From Argyresthia goedartella (taxonomy: Eukaryota; Arthropoda; Insecta; Lepidoptera; Argyresthiidae): a stretch of DNA of 64,000 nucleotides. A model generated the notes under the pieces. That model searched no databases and had not been told where the DNA came from. It worked only from the letters and a program-made list of their open reading frames with translations. Positions 52,916 to 63,053 of this stretch are shown here, one piece after another. The DNA lies in assembly GCA_949825045.1 (NCBI GenBank), contig OX463809.1, positions 9,389,501 through 9,453,500 on the forward strand. The letters run 5' to 3'. Position 1 is the stretch's first letter, and every line of letters starts with the position of its first letter. The translations under genes and the position numbers were made by a program.

Positions 52916-55900
52916 GAATTTAGGGGCAAGTTTAGCATTAAAGTATGCGCCAGCATTGCTTAAAACATGGTTTTTACGCCAAACATTATCCCCCACATTA
53001 CATTCTTTATAAGACCGGCGAAGATCATAGCGAGCGCTATTTTTAGCGTGAGCTATGTGAAGTTTAGTTTGAACTCTGTGAAAGATAGATGAGAGGAGAC
53101 CAGCATTAGACGCGTAAATATCACGAGGCATAAATATCAATTCCTCGAGATTCTGAGTTGGAGTATAAAAGGAACCACAAGGTATTGTTTCCCTACCAAA
53201 GACTAAAAAGTTTGGAGTAAAGCCAGTAGCAACGTTTGTAGCGCTGTTCATTGCGAACTGAATCTTAGTAAGATGGTTGTCCCAGGATCTATGATCGTCT
53301 CCTACTAGGGATGCTAGAGCTGTAATAATCGTACTATTAAATTTCTCTGTAGGATTAACCTGAGGACAATATAAAGCTGTGTGAAAAATACAAGGAACGT
53401 TATAAGAATTTAAGAATGAGTGGAATTCTCGCGACTGAAATTGAACAGCGTTGTCCATTATTATAGTTTGGGGAATGCCATGAACAAGAAACACTGAATT
53501 TTCTAAGACATTAATGATATTAGCTGAAGTAGCCCGTTTGAGGGGAAAAATCATAGTATATTTAGGAAAATTGCACTTAATTACCAGAATATACTGATTT
53601 CTTCTCCGGGTCATAGGCAATGGACCCATAAGATCCAAGGATATAGTTTGAAAAGGTCTGGAGCAAAGTTTAGGTTTACCCATAAGACCATAGGGAGAAT
53701 GATTAGGGTGTTTGTGGGTTAAGCAGGTTTAACAAGTCGAGATTAAATTGGCAATGTCCTTAAACATACCAGGCCAATAGTATTTTAAAGATATTTTCTT
53801 GAATGTTTTGAAGATACCAAGGTGGGGTTCTGAAGGGTAACCATGGCTAACTTCAATAAGTGCATGTCTATCTTGCGGCAGTGGAATTTCTTTCCAAATA
53901 AAGTCGTCGTTTGGACGATCGGGAGAATGGATGCAGCGGTAAAGTTTGTTATCCCTGATAGTGTAATTGGGATATGCGTCTGGGTTGTTGGAGCATCCGA
54001 GAAAAATCTTGTTGTAGTGCTCAAGTTCACGATCAGGTGGTTCTTCAATCGTAATAGGATGTACGCCTTGAAGTGAAGTTTCTCGTGTATCAGGACGTTC
54101 TTTATTCTTATGTCTTGATAATAAATCAGGAACAACGTTATCCTTTCCTTTTTTATGTTTCAGGACAAAATTAAAACATGATAAGCGTAGAGTCCAGCGA
54201 GCAAGTCTTCCAGATGGATTCGATAAGTTCTGAAACCATTTAAGTGCAGCGTGGTCAGTATATATTGTAAATTCCTTACCATTGTCTAGGTAACATCTCC
54301 AATGTTCTAGCGCAGTTATTACAGCTAATGTTTCTCTTTCAGTAGTTGAGTAGTTTTGTTGATTTTTGTTTAGTGCTTTACTCATGTAAGCAATCACGAC
54401 TTCTTTGTCATCTTGATGTTGAGTAAGCATTGCTCCTACGCCATAATTTGATGCATCACAATGTACAGAGAAGGGTAGTTCGAAGTTAGGGCAAGCAAGG
54501 ACAGGAGCAGTTACCAAAGCTTCTTTAAGTTTCTGGAAAGCAGCTGCAGCCTTGGAATTCCATAAAAATTTAGGAGCGTTCTTCCCGGAACAGGTTAGTT
54601 GGTTGAGTGGAGAGGCAATAGTGCTGAAGTTTGGAATGAATCTTCTAAACCAGCTGCAGGTGCCTATGAATCTTCGAACTTCTTTTTTGCAAGTAGGTAC
54701 AGGATATTCTAGAATAGCCTTTATTTTATCTGGATCAGCACGTAGACCATACTCTTCCCCTAGAAAACCAAGGTATTTCAGTTCTTTCCTGAAGAATTGA
54801 CTCTTTTCAAAGTTAATAGTCAGATTAGCATATGAAAGTTTTTCAAGAACTTTCATGAGAAGCGATATGTGCTCATCAAAAGTCTCGCTAATAATAACGA
54901 TGTCATCCAGATAGCAAAATACCTTGTTCTCAAATTCAGGAGTAAATAGCGTATCCATTAATCTTTGTTGAGTTGCAGGTGAGTTAGTGAGACCAAAAGG
55001 CATTACTTTGAATCTGAACATACCTCTTCCAGGAACATAAAATGCTGTCTTATCTCTATCAGCAGGATTCAATGGAATCTCCCAAAATGCTTTCGCAATG
55101 TCGATGCTTGATAAGTGTTTGGCATTTCTCAGGTTGTCCAAAATTTCGCTTATTAGAGGCAGACTATAAGCATCACGACGTGTAACTGAGTTAAGCTTCC
55201 TGCTATCTACGCAGAAACGCCATTCCCCATTCTTCTTTGGAGTGATGAGGACTGGGGATAACCAAGGACTTTCGCATTTTCAATGACGTTCCATCCCAGC
55301 ATCTTGTCAACTTCATTAATTAAAGCCTTTTGTTGTTCAGGAGACAGTCTGTAACATCTTTGTTTGATCGGAAGAGAATCACCAGTGTCAATCTTGTGGG
55401 TGATTAAGTGTGTGTTTCCCAGAACACCTTTTTCTTCAAAAGAGATTGTCTTGAAGCGTTGGATGATGTCATTAGCGATGTTCTTTTGATTAGGAGTTAA
55501 ATGCTCATAAGGTAAAACTTTAATATCTTTAGTGTCGATGGCAAATCATTTAGGATCTGTAAAGTTAAGAGAAGCTAAAACACTAGGTAGAAGATTAAAT
55601 TTTCTCCAAAAGTCAATACCTAGTATTAGAGAAGGAATTATTTCAGGGAAAACATAAGCTTTAATCAAGTGAGTTTCGTTATTGAAATGGACAGGTTATT
55701 CAAAATAACCCAAGGAATAATTTTTTTGATTATTAGCAGTAGAGACAGTAATAAGATCTGACTTGAAAAGTTTGCAGCCCAGTTTAAGAATTTCCAAATG
55801 AGAATTATTACCCAGAATAGTTACTGAGCTGCCAGAATCTAGTAAACCAGATAAAGTTAAGTCATAAATTTTTACATTAACGAATGGACGATTAAGATCT

Positions 55901-55965
55901 TGTTCTTTGGAGTAGAGTGTAGAAGAGATTTTGTAGCAAGCAAAGAAGTTTTGAATTGTTTTGAT

Positions 55966-57435
55966 TCAATTAGTCCACTCGTCCTTATCAAAGTTTGAGT
56001 TACTTTTCAAGTCAGCAGTTAGTTTTTTTGTACTAGTATTAGGTTTGGGAGAACAAGTAGGGCAATCTGCAGTTTTAAAATCCTTAAGACCACATTTGAA
56101 ACAAATCACGAATCGTGGTTGAGTGCAACTGTTCAAATTATGACCTAGTTTACGACAGCGAACGCAAAAAGAACTTTCTTGGGGAGCTGCAGTTTGAGAG
56201 AGACTATTAACTTGTCTAGAAGGGTATTTGTAGTGTGGAGTGAATTTATTCATGAAGGGAGGAGAAGGTCGTGAGTTATTAGAAGAGTTTGGAGAGTCAA
56301 CTGAACTTGAAGTGGAATGCTTGTAGTTGAATTCAGAAACATGAGGACTTTGTTGCAAATTTGGTTCTTTAAATTGTTTGTCTCTGTCTAGGAACTTTTC
56401 GTAGTTTTGGCAAGTGGCCAGAAGGGAATCGATAGAGTCAATGTCCTTTAGAGCTACGAAGACTGAATAACATGGGCGAATATTTCTCAAAATAATCTCC
56501 AATTGTTCTATTTCAGAAAGTCTTTTTGAAAGGCGAGCGAAAATTCCAGACATGATGGAAATATAGATGACGATAGGTTCATCACGACCTTGAGTACGAT
56601 TCCTAATCGCTTCTAGAAGTTTATGATCATAATCAAAACCACCAAAGTCTTTGATTAGTACAGAAGAAGGTTCGTTCCAAGTTAAGTTTGGATTCTGATT
56701 ATATTTAAATCTGAACCAATGAAGGGCATTGTCGGTGAAAATTTCGAACGCCTGAGAAATTAACAAGTCCCTGGACAAGCCACGAGCTAAGCTATATTCT
56801 TCAAGTTTTTGAAGAAAGGATCTTGGACAGCTTTTACCATTGAAGGTGTGTCTTTTCAGATCTTTGAAGACGTTAGTTGGAGGGAAAGATTGAGGTGGTG
56901 GTGGAGGATACGGGGTATGGGTCTGGACAGAAGTTTGAGAAACAAGAGGGGGTTCCATGACAGTCAGGTCAGCAGGAAGGTCCAGTGATGGAGAGTCATT
57001 TGCAGTTGAAGGTGGAGTCAAGGATTCAAATTGTTTAGAAATAGCATAAAATTTCATCTTCAAAGTATCGAAACTAGCTTTAGAGTCTGGATATAAGTCC
57101 GTATCTATTCGCTCCAATCTGTAAAAAACATGATTAATAAAAGTTTCTATTAATCGTAAGTATTTGGTTTCACTTTGTAAAAATTTTTCAATTTTACAAT
57201 CCAGGTAAGTCAGAGTAGAACCAATTTGAGACAAGTCATCCTCAATCGGATCTGAAGAAGTCAGAATATCTTCAGGGTGAGATTTCGCAACTAAAAGCAA
57301 AACCTGTTTTATAAGAAGCAAAACAGTATTAGCTGGTTCCTCACATCTAATCTTTACTTCGTATTCGAGCTCGGCCTTGTTAAGGAATTGGTACTTAATA
57401 ACCCTTTCCATTGTTATAGTTAAGTGTAGAGTCAA
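55966..57435 (-). CDS. gypsy gag polyprotein
   Basis: An open 489-codon frame starting 216 bp inside the primer-binding site. The N-terminal half is helical, followed by a Pro-rich segment (YPPPPPQSFPP), a capsid-like region (SCPRSFLQKLEEYSLARGL, ALHWFRFKYNQNP) and two C-terminal zinc knuckles. The first (CVRCRKLGHNLNSC) is a standard C-x2-C-x4-H-x4-C. The second (CFKCGLKDFKTADC) has Phe where His is expected. Gag forms the particle and packages element RNA. The frame is intact, in contrast to pol, and stops just before the protease region, which lies in another frame with stops. Confidence 0.88.
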   Translation of the reverse strand: MTLHLTITMERVIKYQFLNKAELEYEVKIRCEEPANTVLLLIKQVLLLVAKSHPEDILTSSDPIEDDLSQIGSTLTYLDCKIEKFLQSETKYLRLIETFINHVFYRLERIDTDLYPDSKASFDTLKMKFYAISKQFESLTPPSTANDSPSLDLPADLTVMEPPLVSQTSVQTHTPYPPPPPQSFPPTNVFKDLKRHTFNGKSCPRSFLQKLEEYSLARGLSRDLLISQAFEIFTDNALHWFRFKYNQNPNLTWNEPSSVLIKDFGGFDYDHKLLEAIRNRTQGRDEPIVIYISIMSGIFARLSKRLSEIEQLEIILRNIRPCYSVFVALKDIDSIDSLLATCQNYEKFLDRDKQFKEPNLQQSPHVSEFNYKHSTSSSVDSPNSSNNSRPSPPFMNKFTPHYKYPSRQVNSLSQTAAPQESSFCVRCRKLGHNLNSCTQPRFVICFKCGLKDFKTADCPTCSPKPNTSTKKLTADLKSNSNFDKDEWTN

Positions 57436-57650
57436 GTGTTATAGAAGTGAAGTGAAGTGAAGTGAAGTAATGTAAGTTTAATGTAGGCCTAAATATAATC
57501 CAGATGAGTTGAAAAACTAGATGAAGTTTTGTTTTAGAATTTGGAAAATGTGAAAAGGATGAATAGATAAAGATTTAAGAGAGAAAGAGAAAGCAAATCA
57601 AAGGGAAAGAGACAAGGCGCAGAAAAGGTGAAGAGTGAAGAAGAACTTTT

Positions 57651-57663
57651 ACGTTGGGCGCCA
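57651..57663 (-). promoter_or_regulatory. Primer-binding site of the gypsy element (tRNA-Lys type)
   Basis: TGGCGCCCAACGT on the minus strand, three bases inside the 5' LTR. Its complement fits the 3' terminal bases of insect tRNA-Lys as I recall them. Confidence 0.7.
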
Positions 57664-57666
57664 AAA

Positions 57667-58800
57667 TGTCGTATAGAGATATTTACCTAACCAGAACCTA
57701 ACAGAAAACAATCAGGATAAAATTTAGAAATGACAGTTTATTAGGGCTATATATAATGACTATAGAAAAATGATAAGAAGATGAGGGTGGATGAAATGAG
57801 AACAGGTTTTATAAAAAATACAGATGTCTAGGTATACAAAAGGAAGCGGAGGACACGGAGAGTAGGAGACCGATGAAGCAGTAGACGTCTGGACCGGTCA
57901 GTGGAGGCACTGGTGGGCGATGTAGGAATTGCAGTCGGAGAGTGTGGCCGGCGGCCTATCGGTCATCAGACCCCGGCGAGCAGCAGGAGTAGGGGCCCTG
58001 GTAGCGTGTCGGCCTGAAGTCCCTGATGAGCAGGTGTAGCCGAGAACGGCCAGGTGAAGTGGAGAGGAGACTCAATGAAGTGATGACCAGGATGCAGGTG
58101 TAGCCGAGAACGGGTAGGTGAAGTGGAGACTCAGCGAAGCGCTGAACAGGGTTGAGGCTCGCAGGATCGCGTTGCAGTAACGGCTCGCAGGATCGCGTTG
58201 CAGTAACGGCTCGCAGGATCCCGGGGCAGTGCGACCCCGGGATAAGGCCTTTAGGTGATTCTTCTTGTTTGAGAACTGAAGTGAGACTCCAGAATTTCAG
58301 AAATGTTCCGCTCTTATACTCTTTTTGGAGAGTTCTAAAAATTATTTAAATTAAAAGCAATTTTTGTGAATGGCCAAGAGGGAAAAAGTATTTTCGTAAA
58401 AGTATTGAAGTAAACATATCAGACCGGTAACGCGTTTGAATGGACATTGCCATGACAACCAGATAAACAACGACATAGCAATATGTCAGATTTTGGTTTC
58501 AGGCTCGTAATAGAGAAAATAACAAGGTTACATAGCCAAAACTACATAACAGCGAAAGATAAAAAGGTAGCGCACCAGCGCGCACGAAGCCCGAGATTGC
58601 AGAGTTTCGGAGAAAGCCAAATACAAGGTCACCAAAGGTAAGCCCCTTCGCTATCGATTTAGAAGTGCTGATAGTGTGAAAATACAAAGCGAAAATGATT
58701 TGTTAATGTGTTCTTATGGTTTAAAACGTTACAGGGTCCTATGAAAATAAAGGTGAAAAAATATACAGCTATACAGCTCAGCAAGTATCCAGCCGAAGAA
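57667..58800 (-). repeat. 5' LTR (1134 bp)
   Basis: Same sequence as 49704-50811 apart from scattered substitutions and one extra 26 bp unit near 58170-58210 (GGATCGCGTTGCAGTAACGG repeated). It carries promoter and poly(A) functions for the element; I could not place the transcription start. Confidence 0.93.
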
Positions 58801-59183
58801 ACTGGAAAATGGCATGTAAGTAACATAACACTACAACATGTTTTAAAATTAGGCACTAATCAGTGATAATCAATAAGTAAATCGATCGATTAATCAATCA
58901 TTCAATCAATCAGTGAGTCAATCAATCAATCAATCAATGTAAATGTTGATTTTGTACGTCATGGACAAAACCTTGATCCGTACAGTAAAGTGTAGTGCAG
59001 TGCAACTTTAGTGCGCGTTTGTTGTTTGGTGGTGCCCGCACTTTGCGGGTATTTCAGGACAAATTGAATATGGTAAGTTATTAATAAAAATTTACTAGGA
59101 GACATTTAAACAATTTTGTAGTCACTAGCAATATGTAAACTATCGACCCTGAGTCGGGCGTAACTTTACAAATCTACACCCTG

Positions 59184-59765
59184 TATAATGATATGGGTGT
59201 AATTTCGAGGGTCCTCGTGGTGCCGATTACGAAAATGACAATAATTTTGAAATCCAAGATGTCGTAGCTAATTTTTTAATGTAATGATATGGGTGTCATT
59301 TTCGAGGTTCCTCGGGGTGCCGATTACAAAAATGACATTAATTTTGAAATCCAAGATGGTGCAGGTATTTTTTTAATACTATGATATGGGTGTCATTTTC
59401 GATATTCCTCGGGGTGCCGATAACGAAAATGACATAAATTTTGAAATCCAATATGGCGGAGGTGTTTTTTTAAATATAATGATATGGGTGTCATCTTTGA
59501 GGTTCCTCGTGGTGCCGATTACGAAAATGACATTCGTTTTGACATCCAAGATGGTGGAGGTATTTTTTTAAATATAATGATATGTCTTCGAGGTTCCTCG
59601 GGGTGCCGATTACGAAAATGACATTAATTTTGAAATCCAAGATGGCGGATGTATTTTTTTAAATAAAAATATATGTGTCATCTTCGAGGTTCCTCGGAGT
59701 GCTGATTACGAAAATGACATCCATTTTGAAATCCAATATTGCGGAAATAAATTTTTAAACAAAAT
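59184..59765 (+). repeat. Right part of the ~95 bp satellite array, six units
   Basis: Units start at about 59188, 59284, 59381, 59479, 59577 and 59668 (ATGATATGGGTGTCAT), period 91-98 bp, each with GAGGTTCCTCGGGGTGCCGA, TTACGAAAATGACAT and GAAATCCAAGATGGCGGA. Same orientation and phase as 48930-49134. There are no spacers of unrelated sequence, so it is not a CRISPR array. Confidence 0.93.
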
Positions 59766-60049
59766 TGTGAGGGTGTTTGAATCGAAAATCATAAGCAATT
59801 AATTATAGTACGAAAACCATGGAATAGAGGAAGATGTTATGGCGGAACAAAGAAAAGTACATGCATACATACATACATGCTTACATGCATGAAACCTAAA
59901 AACATTACCCTCCTTTTTTGGGCAGTTAAAGTAATGTCTGTGACAACCCTAGGTAAGTACTGTGGCCTTGTGCGGTGTCGGCATTTACGCAAACATCAAA
60001 AGCGTCGGACCACTGTAACTTCTTTACACTGTGACCATAGGATGTTCTC

Positions 60050-60465
60050 CATTTTTAGGATTCCGTACCCGAAGGGTGCCAAACGTTACCTTATTACTAA
60101 GCCTCCGCTGCCCGTCCGTCCATCCGGCCGTCTGTCACCATGAACCGTGATAGTTAGACAGATGAAATTTTCACAGATGATGTATTTCTGTTGCCACTAT
60201 AACAAGTAATACTAAAAACAGAGTAAAATAAATATTTAAGTTGGCTCCCATACAACAATTCCTTCAATAACACATACAAACTTATGAATGGTTACGTGCA
60301 TGGAGTGTGGATGTAGCAGCACCAATATAATAATAATATAATAACTTTGTAAACAACATTTTGCTATGTAAAATCCAAACTATTCACTCCACACCATCCC
60401 TACCATTGTACGGTGGTACGGAACCCTTCGTGCGTGAGTTAGACTCGCACTTGACTGGTTTTTAT
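60050..60465 (+). repeat. Second copy of the GTACGGAACCCTTCGTGCG repeat
   Basis: Shares with 41230-41625 the blocks GTGATAGTTAGACAG, TACTAAAAACAGAGTAAAAT, GGCTCCCATACAACAA and the end GTACGGAACCCTTCGTGCG then ACTCGCACTTGACTGG. The middle differs. Confidence 0.65.
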
Positions 60466-60602
60466 TTGTTCTAATATTATTTCTAACGCTTGATTGCGGG
60501 CGCCTTTGATGCAATATAATTTGTGACCCATATCCCATAAACGCGGGAAATCTTTATATAATTCTAAAACATCTACAATTATTATTTTTTCCGTAATATT
60601 TG

Positions 60603-60860
60603 ACGACCCGAATAGCCGAGTCGGCAGTGACCCTGCCTACGAAGCCAAGGGGCCCGGGTTCGAGTCGCGGTGGAGGCAATTATTTGTTTGATGAGAACGG
60701 ATGTTGTACCCTAGTCATAGTTGTTGACCTATCTAAGTATAATATTTATCTATATAAGTATGTGTATCGTTGTCTAGCACCCAAGATACAGGGAATCCTA
60801 GTTTGGGCTCTAGATCAATGTGTGTAAATAGAGTCCAAGGTATTATTATTATTATTTACG
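60603..60860 (+). mobile_element. tRNA-derived SINE, near full length
   Basis: A-box-like TAGCCGAGTCGGCAGTGA and B box CCCGGGTTCGAGTCGCGG at tRNA spacing, a non-tRNA body ending GGGAATCCTAGTTTGGGCTC, and a (TATT)n tail at about 60840-60857. Boxes A and B would recruit RNA polymerase III. It needs LINE machinery in trans. Confidence 0.8.
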
Positions 60861-60869
60861 GCTTTAGAG

Positions 60870-61980
60870 TCGGACTCCATTTTGAAAGACGACTATACGT
60901 GTTGCACGCTCGGAGGTAGATTTATGACTAAACCACCGAACGGTACGGTGCGTCATCCACACGACCAGACTTGGTCCGGAGCGTACCATGTTCGATGTGT
61001 AAACCACCGGACCAGACGGACCGATGTTAACAATAATAATAATGTCCGACGGACCACTCTCCACACGATCGGATATGGTCTCGAGCGTACCAAGGTCATG
61101 GTACCGGCCGGACCAAATCCGATCGTCTGTTAGTATTTTTAAACCCGCCATATAGTTTCAAGACCAACGTTCGACATCGAAAATAGATTTGGCTCGGTAG
61201 GTTGGGTTAGGTTAGAAAGTGTATGTGCAACCAGCGGAGTGAGCTTGCGTGCTTGCGTCTGAAAGTAATGAAAAGTCAAACTTGGCTAGAGTAGGTTATT
61301 TTGGCTAAATTTCAGTTGTGTTATAGATTAGGTTGGAACTTAGAAGAAGCTAAGCGGAGCGAAGCGTCTGCAAATAAAAACAACATTTAATAATGAGGAT
61401 AATAAGAGTCTCTAAAATATCATACTCGGATACTCCACAATAGTCCACCGACTCCCGTGTGATGGTCATCCTACTTTTCTTGATTTTCTAATCTTCCAAC
61501 GCCAGCTTCTGCTTCTCCGTCTTCTTAAGTTGGTTTGACATTGACAACTTATCGAATTCTCGCGCTAGCGTTCATTAACCGCATTTCATACCTATTTCTG
61601 TCATTATCTCTTTTCTTTCTTCGAGTGAATTTTCACTCGGTTTCCGAACGCACAAACTTATCTATTTATATAAAGTAACTTGTTCTAGGCATCTGTGACT
61701 TGACATTTGGTTATTTACAGACTTTTGAAGTGATAAATAAGTTCTTCTGCTTGTGCAAGAGTTTTATAGCAAAAAAACAGTGAAGTTTCTTGTGTGCCAA
61801 CATTTTTAAAACATACTTTTGGCACAAAAAAATCGCATCAAATTCCTCACATATTACAAGCACATCACTTAAAGTCTGGCTAATGAAAGTAGATATCGAA
61901 AAGGCGCGGCAAATTAAAAAAATATTAGTATGGTATCCCTCAAAGTTTGTTTGAGCCAAATAAAAAAAAAATACAGTCTA
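60870..61980. other. Non-coding, one probable repeat fragment
   Basis: 60940-61135 is rich in CGGACCAG/GGTCCGGA words and resembles the text at 48270-48310; it may be an uncharacterised DNA element. The remainder to 61980 shows no conserved frame. Confidence 0.35.
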
Positions 61981-61984
61981 GAGT

Positions 61985-62390
61985 AGTGATGTGAATAACG
62001 GCTGTTTTTAAATAATGTAAACAGCCACGGAGTTCTTTTCTAACAGCCGCTGTTAACAAAGGCTGTTCGGTCAGACGCTGTTGTGGTGATGAATATTATA
62101 ATCACACTTGTCGTAGTCGTTGTCAAGGTGGGTTATGTAATATGCGTCATAGCTGTTAGTTATTTATCAGTAACGTAAAATCGATCCAATAAACTTCCCT
62201 TCATACTTTACACAGGACTGTCAGAATTACTATTTTCAAACAACGGTTGTCGAAATGCGGTGTTGTAATAATGACCACCAAAAGAATTGTGAATATAGGC
62301 TATTGTCAAATTATGCAAACAGCTGCTGTGCTGTTTTCTAACAGTCGTTGTTAACAACGGCTGTTCGATCATACGCGTTCTGTTAGAGGG
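61985..62390. repeat. Two diverged copies of a ~110 bp repeat rich in GGCTGTT/AACAGC
   Basis: GTGAATAACGGCTGTTTTTA ... TTTTCTAACAGCCGCTGTTA at 61991-62060 and GTGAATATAGGCTATTGTCA ... TTTTCTAACAGTCGTTGTTA at 62289-62355 share order and spacing. Function unknown. Confidence 0.45.
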
Positions 62391-63053
62391 GTCGCACACG
62401 GCGTATTTTAAACGCGCAGTTGACGCGCGAAAACTCGTGACTTATCCCTTAGAATGTCAAATAGCCGAAATACGGTTTGTCAAAAAAACAGCTGTGTGCA
62501 AACAAGCAAAGAGTTTGGTTTATCTGACGTTGTGTGTCAATAAGCCGAAATACGTTTGCTGTGAATAGGCACATTTCGCGGCTCTTAAACGTGTGCCACA
62601 CTGTTAAAAAATAGGGTTCCACAGGGGTCACCTTGGTGGAAGGCTTGTGGAGCCTTGTGAAGCCCGTGGTTGGTGTTTCCGTCCACACAGGTTTACAACA
62701 AGGCCTCCACTTCATTTTGCTGTCGACTCCGCGTAAACACGTACATTAAAGATTTATTGACATTTACGGGTCACATTTACAGTCTAATGACCAAAACATG
62801 TGAGCTTAACACTTAACAATGACATGTTACAGATAAACATAGCAGAGATTACTAAAAATATGAAAAAGTAGATTAAAAAAAACAGACAGACACCATACCT
62901 TATAAATTGATCCATAAGTCACACACGACTAATTAAAAACAAGTAAACAGTTTTAAAAAACATCCAGAGCAGCATACTAAAAACATCTAGTTCTGAGTGC
63001 TGAGCAACACAGGCATTGAGTAGAGTCAGTGCTGTGGGCGTGTGACGAGCGTG

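Larger units (their letters stand above)
51375..55900 (-). pseudogene. gypsy pol: protease, RT, RNase H, integrase, with several breaks
   Basis: Read right to left on the minus strand. Protease near 55850 (LLDSGSSVTIL). RT upstream part at about 55270-55142 (NGEWRFCVDSRKLNS), then the 55141-53729 frame with IDIAKAFWEIPL, MPFGLTNSPATQQRLM and FCYLDDIVI (catalytic YLDD). RNase H with HCDASNYGVGA, TTERETLAVI and YTDHAALKW. Integrase zinc region HGYPSEPHLG ending in ISTC, where a TAA at about 53730 falls inside the C-x2-C pair. Integrase core in the 53683-52916 frame (SLDLMGPLP, IIMDNAVQF, NPTEKFN carry the D, D, E). Coding resumes left of the nested insertion and stops at 51375. A frameshift lies near 55270. 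Part of the protease region also has stops. Confidence 0.88.
49704..58800 (-). mobile_element. Ty3/gypsy LTR retrotransposon, decayed, with nested insertion
   Basis: Two near-identical LTRs (49704-50811 and 57667-58800) bound gag and pol on the minus strand. A primer-binding site next to the 5' LTR (57651-57663, minus strand TGGCGCCCAACGT) is complementary to the 3' end expected of insect tRNA-Lys. A polypurine tract (minus strand GTCGGGGGGAAAA, 50812-50824) touches the 3' LTR. There is no env. Without the nested 1.4 kb insertion the element would be about 7.7 kb. Pol has a frameshift, a stop and the insertion, so it is inactive. I see no convincing target duplication at 49703/58801. Confidence 0.92.
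49135..59183 (+). mobile_element. Tc1/mariner-type DNA transposon (952 bp of its own sequence), split by an LTR element
   Basis: The left end CAGGGTGTTGATCTGTAAAG and the complement of the right end CAGGGTGTAGATTTGTAAAG continue as inverted repeats for about 40 bp (TTACGCC, CTCAGGG also shared). TA flanks both ends (49133-49134, 59184-59185), and the surrounding satellite rejoins exactly at one TA, which shows the duplication directly. Its own sequence is 49135-49703 plus 58801-59183. It holds transposase ends only, so it is an internally deleted, non-autonomous copy. Confidence 0.85.

Noticed and set aside
59184..59765. Regular repeats considered as a CRISPR-like array
   Set aside because: The units are ~95 bp, contiguous, diverge along their whole length and have no unique spacers; the context is eukaryotic.
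60603..60675. Functional tRNA gene
   Set aside because: A and B boxes are present, but there is no acceptor stem pairing across the ends and the text continues into a SINE body and tail.
62449..62715. Minus-strand ORF of 88 codons (MKWRPCCKPVW)
   Set aside because: No family recognised, no splice or context support; kept out as probable chance.
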